Shown here piece by piece: positions 1-7,872 of a stretch of 26,788 nucleotides of DNA. The position numbers were made by a program, and so were the translations under genes. Source of the DNA: Chalciporus piperatus. Taxonomy: Eukaryota > Basidiomycota > Agaricomycetes > Boletales > Boletaceae. The stretch is from positions 1 through 26,788 of the forward strand of contig JBBPTG010000305.1 in NCBI GenBank assembly GCA_038093975.1, written 5' to 3'. The notes below the pieces were generated by a model. It was not told the origin of the DNA, did no database searches, and worked only from the letters and a program-made list of their open reading frames with translations. Position 1 is the first letter of the stretch. Each line of letters opens with the position of its first letter.

Positions 1-199
1 TTTTTGATGGGATTTCTTTTTTCGAATAATTTACCTTAAGGAAATTAAGCACGAATTGTTTTACTTCTGTCGCCACGCCACTAAGGGACGCCCTTTCAGA
101 AGAAGAAGACAATGTATTATCAAACGAAACATGAGGCCCGGTACTAATACAACCCTTTGGTAAACTAAGTCCGTGCCTTTGAGAACCCATCTCTCTCAT
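1..199 (-). CDS. Start of a Gypsy-type Pol ORF, cut by the window edge
   Basis: An open frame starts at ATG 199-197 and runs off the left end of the window without a stop (66 codons). Its ATG overlaps the TGA of the upstream Gag frame (198-196) as ATGA, so it sits in the -1 frame relative to Gag. That is the usual arrangement of Pol after Gag in LTR retrotransposons. The visible residues are low-complexity, with a Ser run, and show no catalytic motif, as expected before the protease. The identification as Pol therefore rests on position and on the overlap only. It could instead be a short linker ORF. The rest of the element lies outside the window. Confidence 0.45.
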   Translation of the reverse strand, partial: MREMGSQRHGLSLPKGCISTGPHVSFDNTLSSSSERASLSGVATEVKQFVLNFLKVNYSKKEIPSK

Positions 200-1085
200 C
201 GGCTGCTTCCTTTTAAAGCTTCGGCTGCCTGTGCCTTAGCTTCTGACTCAATGTGGTCGTGCCAGTACGCTTCCGCTTCTTGATTGGTATATGCCGCTTG
301 ATGCGACATGTAACTTGTGCTGGTGGACGGACCAGCGGGGTAGGGGGAAGATTGGGGAGGATAGGGTGCAGGGATGGTATCTGTGAAGGGCATCTGCCGG
401 TTGTCAAACGGCAGGGAAGTCTCAATGTATTGTTGCGAATATGGATCCCACATAACCACTTGTCTCTGACGGGGACGGCGCGGTTTCGGGCAAGCGTTAG
501 CAAAGTGACCGGGCTGATCACAATTGAAACAATTGCCGTGCACCGGCGGTTTTGGCATTTGCTGTGCCGACAGATCCATCGGGGCTCCACGACCAGGCTG
601 TGTGCCTGTGGGAGTGAAACGGGGGCCGCATAAGGAGCGGGGGGCCGCGGGAGCGGGCGTGATGCAATTGGGTAACGAGGGGGGAGATACGGATATGATG
701 ATGAAGGCCTTGGCGCAGTAGCGGGTGCCTGACGAACTGGAGCACCGCGTTCAACGACGATACGTTCGAACGTACGACCTAACTTTCGGTAGGTGTCGAT
801 CGTGTTGGTCAAATTTTGCTCATCAACATTGGTGTTGATTTGCGCCTGATAATAGATTTTGTAATCTATTGCCTTTTTCAGAAGCTCTTTGGCATGAGCA
901 TCTTCAATCTCCGATTCCGCCTTCAACAATTCAAACTCCTGGAGGAAGATATCCACAGGTTTCCCAGCCTGTTTCAATGCTTCCAATTTTCGAAGACTCT
1001 CATGAGCGAGAACGTCTATTTGAAAATGTGATTTGAGGAGATGTGAAAATATTGTCCACGTGGGCCATGCTAGTAGTCCCAGGGG
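196..1085 (-). pseudogene. Ty3/Gypsy Gag (family X), N-terminus lost and frameshifted
   Basis: This is a retrotransposon Gag. A capsid-like helical region is readable from about 1085 down to 700 (key stretch AWPTWTIFSHLLKSHF, then LRKLEALKQAGKPVDIFLQEFELL), followed by a Pro-rich linker. A nucleocapsid CCHC knuckle of the form CX2CX4HX4C (CFNCDQPGHFANAC) lies at about 480-540. The capsid and the knuckle are in different frames, so there is a frameshift in the linker at about 590-650. The N-terminal part of Gag is missing because the LTR of another element begins exactly at 1086. An apparent start codon at 1151 lies inside that LTR and is accidental. The Gag stop overlaps the next ATG (see 1-199). 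Confidence 0.75.
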
Positions 1086-1554
1086 TGTTACGCTTGTACC
1101 GGGTAGGTCAAAGCGTAGACACAAAAGCCTAGTCAAAGACAAGGGTTTCAAGGTAGCCCAACGATGGGATGTCCACGTTAAGGCCTAGCGTCCGTTCAAG
1201 AGTGGGACGGTGACTCTCAGAGGGTTTAAGGAAGCGAGGAATGACCAAGCTAGATTGCGTAGGTCTAAGTTAGGGTTACAGGAGGAAACTCGAGGGTTTA
1301 TATAAGTGAAGAAACGAGTTAAGGGCAGGCATGGAACAAGTCAGAATATGTAAGAACGAGTCATGACGAATAAGAATGAGTCATGCTCGGTAAGCATACG
1401 AGTTAGCGATGACGAAGCGTGGAAGATGAAAGAATATTAAGGAATGTTCGCTGACTAAAGCAAGGTAAGAAATGGGAGGCCTAGGCAGGACTCGAACCAG
1501 CGACTAGGACTTAGTACAAGGTAATAAGCAAGGAAAGAATGAGTGATCGTAACA
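1086..1554 (-). mobile_element. 3' LTR of chromodomain Gypsy element A
   Basis: A 469-bp LTR bounded by TGTTACG and CGTAACA, a 7-bp perfect inverted terminus of the TG...CA type. A second copy of nearly the same sequence lies at 7357-7827. The element it belongs to lies to its right on the minus strand: the purine stretch CGGGGGTAA (rc of 1555-1563) directly precedes the LTR and can serve as polypurine tract. No 5-bp duplication can be tested because the 5' end of the element is lost. The LTR carries GAGTCATG-type motifs and, on the minus strand near 1490, GGTTCGAGTCC, which matches the pol III B-box consensus. Confidence 0.85.
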
Positions 1555-1599
1555 TTACCCCCGTATTAGAATCAAGTCATCGACGAAGATAAAAACTAG

Positions 1600-2766
1600 T
1601 CAAATGTTTAACCCGTAGTGACCTGGAGAACCGGTCATGTTTGCATATCCGACATCGTCGGTTGGATCATCTCCGTCATAGAGAGTGGCATCGTCGTCGT
1701 CGCGTGAATAAGTCTCACCCGAGATACGGGTATAGAGTGGAGGGGGGCGTCGAGCAGATCTATTGGTATTGGTTGGTCGGCGCGAACGGGAAGAGGGTGC
1801 AACAGGTGGTGTGGTTGTATGTCTCTGGCCACGCCTAAGTGGGCAACGACCTTGAATGTGACCGGGTGCCCAGCGGAAGCACGTGGGACACTGGTATACG
1901 GGACAGTGGACACGTATATGGCCCAGTCGGTGACATACGAAGCAGGCATCGTGGTACTGGGGATGTGAGGTGGATAGAGGTATGGTGCCAGTCCGTTGTC
2001 GTTGCGAGGTAATGTGGTTACGTTCTGCACGAAAGAACACTGCTTCCTCTTCATCGTTCAAAGGGGAGCTAGACGCGGAAGGTGTCGACGAGGGAAGAGA
2101 TGAGGTAGAAACTCCGATGACAGGGGTTGGAGATTGAGCTGCAGAGGCAGATTCTCTGAGGTAGTGGTCTAGGTCATCCAGGAACTCCGGCATCCATAGC
2201 TCGTAGAGAGCAATGCTGAGGTTGGTAATTAGATCACCGTGGATGTTGCGGAGGGAGGCAGCTTCTGAATGAGCTTGGTGAACCGTCGTCAGGGACGGAG
2301 GAAGATTGGCAAGACGAGATGCTTGCAGGTAGGCACGGTAGAGGGCAAAGAGGGGTGACCCCAGATCAAGGTGGGCGCCGATGGGTACAGAGAGACGTGG
2401 GTCAAGTAAGAATTGGGACATACGATCCATGACGGCATTGTCCATCAACTCGTCACGAAGACGATGGGCGGTGAGTGGTAATTCAACGGATAAGACTCTG
2501 ACAGTGGGAATAGCGGCAATATGAGTGGGGGCATCTAGGTCTTCCTGCAAGACTGGCCATCCAGTGGGGTTTAGTGGAAGACCAGTGGTATTCCATCCAG
2601 CCTCAGCGACGGTTGGGCTAGCGGGTTCGGGGGAAGAGGGACGAGTGGGTTGAATAGGTAGAGAACGAATAGGTAAACCAGGGGGGTAAGTAGGAGAAGA
2701 AGAAGAACGAGAAAGAGAAGAAATGGAGGACATAGTGGTCGACGAAGGGGTAGTAGGAGCAGACAT
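1600..2766 (-). CDS. Gypsy ORF3 located after Pol, with two CCHC knuckles
   Basis: The likely start is the ATG at 2766-2764 (MSAPTTPSS), four bases after the integrase stop TAA (2773-2771). The frame stays open upstream to 2988, but that part shadows the integrase frame. The product has about 388 residues: a Ser/Pro-rich N-terminus, a middle with helical character (ITNLSIALYELWMPEFLDDL), a Ser-rich linker, and two knuckles near the C-terminus, CFVCHRLGHIRVHC (CX2CX4HX4C) and a variant CPTCFRWAPGHIQGRC. The tail is acidic. It resembles a Gag-like nucleic-acid-binding protein, yet sits between integrase and the 3' LTR. A shorter copy of the same ORF precedes the second LTR (7873-8577), so it belongs to the element. 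The frame is intact; its function is not known to me. Confidence 0.75.
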   Translation of the reverse strand: MSAPTTPSSTTMSSISSLSRSSSSPTYPPGLPIRSLPIQPTRPSSPEPASPTVAEAGWNTTGLPLNPTGWPVLQEDLDAPTHIAAIPTVRVLSVELPLTAHRLRDELMDNAVMDRMSQFLLDPRLSVPIGAHLDLGSPLFALYRAYLQASRLANLPPSLTTVHQAHSEAASLRNIHGDLITNLSIALYELWMPEFLDDLDHYLRESASAAQSPTPVIGVSTSSLPSSTPSASSSPLNDEEEAVFFRAERNHITSQRQRTGTIPLSTSHPQYHDACFVCHRLGHIRVHCPVYQCPTCFRWAPGHIQGRCPLRRGQRHTTTPPVAPSSRSRRPTNTNRSARRPPPLYTRISGETYSRDDDDATLYDGDDPTDDVGYANMTGSPGHYGLNI

Positions 2767-2770
2767 AGTT

Positions 2771-3093
2771 TTAGCGGCGAGTTTTGCGTCTGACAGAAGG
2801 TGGGGATCTTGAGGAAGAAGGGAAGGCGGATGGATGAGCTTTCTTATAGTTTTCAAGAACATCCTTGGCGTGGGTAAGGTCTGTCTCTTTGAGCCAGCGA
2901 TCTTCGTCAGCAGTATATCCTTTCCAGCGAACCAGGTACAAGTGGCGTCCGGAGAAACTTCGGTGTCGGAGAATCTTTTCGATCTCATACTCTTCTTCGC
3001 CTTCTATCAAGTCAAGTGGTGGAGCCGGGAAGTTCGGTCCGTATACGGGGTTTTTGCGATAGGGCGATAACAGAGAAGCATGAAACACGGGAC
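2771..3093 (-). pseudogene. Integrase C-terminus with chromodomain (Gypsy element A)
   Basis: This is the C-terminal end of a chromovirus integrase. It begins at PVFHASLLSPYRKN, the usual boundary after the integrase core and SH3-like part. It then reads through an acidic PPLDLIEGEEEYEIEKIL stretch into a chromodomain with the aromatic signature YLVRWKGY and a downstream W (DRWLKE). Chromodomains of this class are known to guide integration towards particular chromatin. Everything upstream (Gag, protease, reverse transcriptase, integrase core) is missing: at about 3086-3093 the sequence switches directly into a DIRS-type recombinase read in another frame. So this is the 3' remnant of an element, with ORF3 and the LTR following in order. 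Confidence 0.85.
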
Positions 3094-3851
3094 TTGATTC
3101 ACGGAGAGATGAACTTGGAGTGCAGTAATGGGATCGGAGGAGTCATTTTGTCGACAGATAATGATATCTTTGCCACGTGATTTGGCGACTTTAGTGAAGG
3201 GAAGATGACATTTACATCAGAACCGTTTTTGTTGAATGGACGGGCGAGGTGTTGTCGACAGGCAACTGAGAGAGGCTTGAAGGATTTTTCCCATGGTGAG
3301 AGGATCTCTCCCAAGTGGACCTGTCTCCATAAAGTGACACATGCCGCAGCCAAGCAACAGGTGTCGAAAGGAATTGAATGGTCTAGAAAACGTGCGAGGG
3401 TGATGAGCATTGAACGGGTGACTGGAGGACGAGGGGGATTCGAGGATTGGGGCGCCAGGTTTGAGACGCTGTTGATGACATAGCGGAGACGTGTACTGCC
3501 CACCCATTTTGCGTTGTTGTAAACATGTTATGCTTTGAGGGCGGCCATGTGATTCTGGACTATGTCACCAGCGAGGCAGCCCATGCGAGATGCAGTGAAA
3601 GCGCAAAGTAAATGTTCATCTGCTGGGAGACGCTTGTGCATGGGAACCTTTTCATTGTCACAGAAAGAATGGAAGTCTTTGACGACGCCACAGTATTTCT
3701 TCAATGTTGAATCTGCCCAAGCGTGATCAAAAGCAGCTTTAACCCTAGCTGTGGTGAGCTCTGAAAAGGAGTGTTTGGAACGGTCGTGAGGAGTCAGGAT
3801 TGATAGTATCTGGAGAAAGGTTTTGGTGGTGATGTCCGAGTTTGGTTCCAT
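3090..3851 (-). pseudogene. DIRS-like tyrosine recombinase, broken and truncated
   Basis: The likely start is ATG 3851 (MEPNSD). The N-terminal core-binding domain reads well (STLKKYCGVVKDFHSFC, LLCAFTASRMG), then the catalytic domain begins with LWRQVHLGEIL, which holds the first catalytic Arg. Damage: an in-frame TAA at 3530-3528 sits exactly where relatives have Trp in an Ala-Trp-His context, with the same frame continuing as VYNNAKW after it. A one-base frameshift lies at about 3203-3213, after which the protein resumes in the neighbouring frame (HLPFTKVAK, then RGKDIIICRQND and DPITALQVHLSVNQ). The HxxR and Tyr parts are missing because the sequence passes into the Gypsy chromodomain fragment at about 3090. 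DIRS elements use such a recombinase instead of a DDE integrase. Confidence 0.8.
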
Positions 3852-3949
3852 GGTAGGGGAAGCAAGGAAAGGTGAGGATTCAAAGCTGGTGGTGTACAGA
3901 AAAAACATATGCTTAGGTAATGCCCTAATACAGAATGTGAAACAGAGTA

Positions 3950-4486
3950 TCATACAAGCTTTACAAAGGGTTTCAGGTACAAGGGCAGAGGAGGAGGACG
4001 GTCAAAGCGTGCAAGTGAGGAGGGAAAGGAACCACGAGAGACTGAATCAGAAATATTGTCCTCCGACTTTACCCATTCCACTGTCAGCCAGATTCTATAA
4101 TTGCGGAAATTTGCAACAATGCGGTGAAGGACGTCATTCTGGGCTGAATTGCAAGATCTACCGGCCTTGAGAGCACTGACTACACCTTGATTGTCTGAGT
4201 GAAACACCAGGTGGCAGTCCTTGAAGCCAGCATGGATGAGGGTGCAAAGGCCAAGATTGACGGCTACCATCTCGGCCCAACCGATATCTCTGTTGTCCGA
4301 CTTCCACCCTTTGAGCAGTTCCCAAGCGAGCCAGCGGTCGTTGAGAAGGAAGCCAATCCCGAAGGAAGATGAAGTGTCGATGAAAATGGAGTGTGGAAGG
4401 GGGGATGAGTGTGTGCTGATGGAGCAGCCACACCAATCCACGCTCAGTGTGTCCCTCCACCAATTGATGTCTTTGATAACGTGCAA
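3950..4486 (-). pseudogene. DIRS-like reverse transcriptase C-terminus with RNase H
   Basis: A 178-residue open frame ending in TGA at 3952-3950. It starts after INWWRDTLS, a motif typical between the reverse transcriptase and RNase H of DIRS-type elements. The RNase H fold is recognisable with its acidic residues in order: IFIDTSSS (Asp), GWAEMVAV (Glu), VFHSDNQGVVSAL (Asp) and KSEDNISDSVSRG (Asp). The stop overlaps an ATG of the next frame as ATGA (3953-3950), and that frame leads into the tyrosine recombinase, which is the order expected for a DIRS element. Reverse transcriptase proper is missing: a TGA lies just upstream and the homology ends at about 4487, where unrelated sequence starts. 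The first codon is TTG, so this is a fragment and not an independent gene. Confidence 0.8.
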
Positions 4487-4774
4487 ACATCAGGAAAAAA
4501 CCCCTATGCCATAACAGGTCTTTTGTGCTGCTATGGTGCACAAGGGGGCTTTTTGTGCTATGAGGGTGCCTTTTGTGCTATAGGGTATACTTTGGCTCCA
4601 TATGTGCCATTTGATATTGCCCAAATATTACATATGATATAGTATGGATAGATATATCTAGTACAAAGTCTGATATTCATACTTGCTAGACCAATTGTTG
4701 AGTAAAAATGATGAGCATCTGTCTAGCACAGTATTGGATGTCCATTCTGATGGCCATTGGGATGAGCCAGAAGC
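4487..4774. other. Non-coding stretch with short TTTTGTGCTATG repeats
   Basis: No gene is visible. From 4517 to 4580 the motif TTTTGTGCTAT(G/A) recurs three to four times with different spacing. The stretch begins with CATCAGGAAAAAAC (4488-4501), a 14-mer also found at 8562-8575, where another retrotransposon ORF is cut. The remainder is AT-rich without clear structure. Confidence 0.4.
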
Positions 4775-5014
4775 TTAAGGTATTAGTTGACAGGTTTGTC
4801 GTATAGTTTTAACAGAAACTATATCTCCCTGAACAATAGCCGGCAAGTGAGAGGATGGATGCAACAGAGCATGTTTGGAAACAGTGTACATATTATGGAA
4901 CTTGCCTGGGGAATTTGAGAGGCGGTACCATTCTATGTACGCCAATGGTTCCTTGGGCCAATTGGCAGGTGCTGGCGTCAACAAAGAAAGGGTGGTGGGT
5001 AATTTGAAAATCAC
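4775..5014 (-). pseudogene. Fragment of a transposon-associated protein (Plavaka/KDZ-like tail?)
   Basis: A 79-codon open frame without a proper beginning. The block PKEPLAYIEWYRLSN, followed by MYTVSKHA and, near the end, VKTIRQTCQLIP, resembles the C-terminal region of large proteins that accompany Plavaka/KDZ-type DNA transposons in mushroom-forming fungi, where PLAYVEWF and a terminal CHLIP-type block recur. That assignment is from memory of the family and is tentative. There is no start context, and the neighbours are a DIRS fragment and an LTR-like sequence, so it is probably a stranded relic. Confidence 0.4.
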
Positions 5015-5025
5015 CCTCAGCTGCC

Positions 5026-5475
5026 TGTTATGACGTAGTCACAACACAGCGGGGACTTAAACACTAAGCCTTGCGAAGGAATATGCTGAGTACTAAAGCT
5101 TAATTGCGGTGAAGCAACAAATGGATTAGACTGGGGTCTGTGATAAGTACAGGGCTACTTATATACTATTGAGATGTGCACACAGACCAACAGCCAAATA
5201 AGGAAAACACAAAGGGAAAGATAGATAAGGTAAAGGGGATGACGATAAGAAAAGATACCAGGCACGGATTAGGGTCTAGGCCATGACATCATTGCTGACT
5301 CATCTAAGTCTAGATCTTTGTCACGTGACCTGATTATGTAATAGATTACATAATGCTACAGGGACTACCGGAGCAGATAAAGATGAATCCAGCTTGACCC
5401 CTAAGTTGTAGACAAAGTCCAGTGTTCGAATACCGTTGTAGGCAAAAGTTTGAAAAGTTTTTAAATACTATAACA
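5026..5475. mobile_element. Possible solo LTR (TGTTAT...ATAACA)
   Basis: A 450-bp segment begins TGTTATGACG and ends ACTATAACA, giving 6-bp inverted termini of the TG...CA type. It contains a TATA-like TATATACTATTGAG, close to TATATACTATTGATAG in the better supported solo LTR at 16303-16905, and a CACGTGAC motif. The flanks (CTGCC and AGGTG) do not match, so there is no target-site duplication and the borders are uncertain. It has no coding content. Confidence 0.35.
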
Positions 5476-6240
5476 AGGTGAGCGAGTGTGATGGTAGACG
5501 CATGAAAACTAACCTCGTGATGCCGGCGGGGCTATTGAGCCCACACCGGCCTTGTGTTGTTCGAGTGGGGCTGAGGTAGGAGGTGGTGGTGGGCAGACAG
5601 CCCCGAGCGGCTGCTAACGGGGTGAGTGGATGGGATGGTGAGTGAACTGGCAGTGGGCACTCACATCGTGATGCCGGCGGGGGCTGTTGAGCCCGCGCCG
5701 GCTTTGTTTTTCCAGCTGAGGGTGGGTGAGGTGAGAGGTGGTGATGGTGGTGAGGCCAACAGCCCAAGCGGCTGCGAACGAGGTGAGCGGATGGTGTGGT
5801 GGGTAAGTTTTCACTTACATCGTGATGCCGGCGGGGCTGTTGAGCCCGCGTCGGCCATGTTTGGGTGTCAAGTTGAAGGTGGGAGGTGGTGGTGGGGCAA
5901 ACAGCCCGGTGAGCGGCTGGGTTCGAGGTCGAGGTGAGTGGATATGGTGCCAGTGTTTTGTACTTACCTTGTGATGCCGGCGGGGCTGTTGAGCCCATGT
6001 CGGCCATGTTTTAGGTCTCGAGAATGCTGGTGGTGAGGTGGAAGGTGCTGGTGGTGAGGTGCCAGTGGAAGGGCAAACAGCCCAAGCGGCTGTTTGCGGC
6101 TGCGAACGAGGTGAGTGGATGGGGTGGTAGGCAAGTACAGACTTCCCTTGAGTGCCGGCGGGGCTGTTGAGCCCACACCAGCTTTTTTTTCGAGTCAAGT
6201 GAGGTGGTGTAGGTGGTGAGAACACAAGTCGAAAGTGCTG
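5476..6240. repeat. Array of five ~150-bp units with a GC-rich hairpin core
   Basis: Five copies of the core GCCGGCGGGGCTGTTGAGCC start at about 5522, 5672, 5826, 5975 and 6151, spaced about 150-175 bp. In each, the right side (for example CGCGCCGGC) pairs back to the left side, so every unit can form a strong stem-loop around GTTG. Between cores lie GGTGGTGGTG runs, an AACAGCCC..GCGGCTG inverted segment and GGTGAGTGGATG. The open frames on the minus strand through this array are a by-product of the repeat and contain only its translated unit. A related three-unit array lies at 10360-10680. Confidence 0.8.
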
Positions 6241-6720
6241 ACACGGCAAGTTCAACATAGTCACGTGACTTGCTCGCGCGGATTTTTGACAAGTCCAACG
6301 ATTAGGGAATGGGGCTACACTTCATTAGGCAATTTTAGTACACTTTTTGTACACTTTGCTACGCTCAATTATTACACACTTTTAAGTACACTTTGTACAC
6401 TCAATTACTAAACACTTTACTACACTTTTAAGTATGCTTTGGTACACTTTTGTGTACACTTTGGTACACTCAATTATTACACACTTTGGTACACTTTTAA
6501 GTACACTTTTACTACGCTTTTTTGTACACTTTTGCTACACTAATCCCTACACCTTTACTACACTTTTGACTACTGTTTTACTACGCTTTTTTGGACACTT
6601 TACTACACTAATCAAAACACTCTTTCCCACACTTTTGACTACACTTTTAGTACGCTTTTTTGTACACTTTACTATACTCAATCCTAACACACATTTCCAT
6701 GAATGCATAGAGAAATGTCA
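6241..6720. repeat. CACGTGAC spacer followed by TACACTTT minisatellite
   Basis: After the hairpin array comes a unique-looking spacer (GGCAAGTTCAACATAGTCAC, then a GCGCGGATTTTT block and an ATTAGGGAA block), which recurs with small changes at 10740-10805. From about 6310 to 6690 the sequence is a degenerate repeat of TACACTTTT, alternating with TACGCTTTTTTG and CTCAATTA. The same order of blocks occurs in the second copy. Open frames here (6434-6724 on the plus strand) simply translate the repeat. Confidence 0.75.
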
Positions 6721-6723
6721 CTA

Positions 6724-6905
6724 ATATCAACAAATCTGAAGAATACAAATAATTCTGTGAAATTTTGACAAATATCATCTAATACACATCCTGGGATGTT
6801 CAAGTATTTATCAGAAATATCAACAAATCTGAAGAATACAAGGAATTCGGTGAAAATTTTAACTTTTTCTGGAAATTGTTAGTATTCCAGAGAATTATCC
6901 ATGGG
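6724..6905. repeat. 93-bp tandem duplication
   Basis: ATATCAACAAATCTGAAGAA starts at 6724 and again at 6817, exactly 93 bp apart, and both are followed by near-identical sequence (AATACAA.. AATTC.GTGAAA). The second unit runs into the end of the integrase fragment. Confidence 0.7.
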
Positions 6906-6914
6906 AGGTTTTTC

Positions 6915-7356
6915 CTGATGCATGGCCTTGGGCAAGTCAAGTGTGACTGCATTGGGAAGGACCTTCGTGATCTGATAAGGTCCAATCCAGTTCTGCATCA
7001 TCTTTTTAGAAGGATAAGGTAATTTGAGGTTGTACGTGGATAACATAACAAAATCTCTGATTTGATAATTTAGAGCTTCAGACCGATACTTGTCCGCTTG
7101 CCCTTTCATCCGGTTCTGAGTTTCTTCTAGCGCCTGCTCTACTTCTTTGTGTGCCTTTCCACATTTCTCTAAGAATGCACCAGCCGGAGATGAGTCGCCT
7201 TCGAATCCCATGCGTGGGAAATAGTTTTTTGTGATAGCAAAGGGGATTGTTCTGGTGGCAGTGGAAAGGGAGGAATTATGATGGAATTGTGCTATCTTCA
7301 ACCAATCAGCCCATTCTGTTTGACGTTTAGCCACGTAAGCGCGGAGATACTGCTGG
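6915..7356 (-). pseudogene. Ty3/Gypsy integrase C-terminal fragment (family X type)
   Basis: The frame is open from the LTR border at 7356 (QQYLRAYVAKRQTEWADWL) to about 6920. It covers the end of the integrase core (WLKIAQFHHNSS), the linker with RMGFEGDSSPAGAF, the coiled KEVEQALEETQNRMKGQADK region, the DFVMLSTYNLKL block and an SH3-like part (NWIGPYQITKVLPNAVTLDL). Just after PKAM, where relatives continue into a PVFHVSLL block, the sequence switches to unrelated residues and stops at 6879. The 5' side is cut by the LTR of element B at 7357. It has no chromodomain. It is a different subfamily from element A and may match the Gag at the left edge, but that cannot be proven here. Confidence 0.8.
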
Positions 7357-7827
7357 TGTTACGCTTGTACCGGGTAGGTCAAAGCGTAGACGCAAAAGCC
7401 TAGTCAAAGACAAGGGTTTCAAGTGTAGCCTAACGATGGGATGTCCACGTTAAGGCCTAGTGTCTGTTCAAGAGTGGGACGGTGACTCTCAGAGGGTTCA
7501 AGGAGAACGAGGAATGACAAGGTTAGATTGTGTAGGTCTAACTTAAGGTTACAGGAGAAACTTCGAGGGTTTATATAGATAAAGGAACAAGTTAAGGGCA
7601 GGCATAGAAGGGACCAGAATGAGTAAGAACGAGCTATGACGAATAAGAATGAGTCATGCTCAGTAAGCGTACGAGTCAGCGATGACAAAGCATAGAAGAT
7701 GAAAGAACATGAAAGAACACTCGCTGACTAAGACAAAGTAAGAAACGAGAGGCTTAGGCAGGACTCGAACCAGTGACTAGGACTTAGTACAAGGTAAAGA
7801 AAAAGGAAAGAATGGGGAATCATAACA
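7357..7827 (-). mobile_element. 3' LTR of chromodomain Gypsy element B
   Basis: A 471-bp copy of the LTR at 1086-1554, collinear throughout with scattered substitutions and small indels. Left end TGTTACG, right end ATAACA; the 1086 copy keeps the perfect CGTAACA, so this one has decayed slightly. On the internal side the same CGGGGGTAA purine stretch (rc of 7828-7836) adjoins it. On the outer side it abuts an integrase of another Gypsy family in the same orientation, as the first LTR abuts a Gag. It also carries GGTTCGAGTCC on the minus strand near 7767. Confidence 0.85.
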
Positions 7828-7872
7828 TTACCCCCGTACTAGAGTCAAGGCATCGATGAAGATAAGACAAAG

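Noticed and set aside
213..1151. A single intact Gag starting at 1151
   Set aside because: The first 20 or so codons lie in the LTR of another element, and the zinc knuckle is in a different frame.
1470..1520. tRNA gene in the LTR
   Set aside because: Only the B-box and a partial T-arm fit (one mismatch in the stem); no cloverleaf or A box could be drawn.
5026..5475. Confident solo LTR
   Set aside because: Termini fit, but flanking pentamers (CTGCC, AGGTG) differ; it is kept only as a low-confidence feature.
5468..6264. Minus-strand proteins with repeated GLNSPAGIT / AQQPRRHH peptides
   Set aside because: They are direct translations of the ~150-bp hairpin array in several frames; all frames are similarly open because of the repeat composition.
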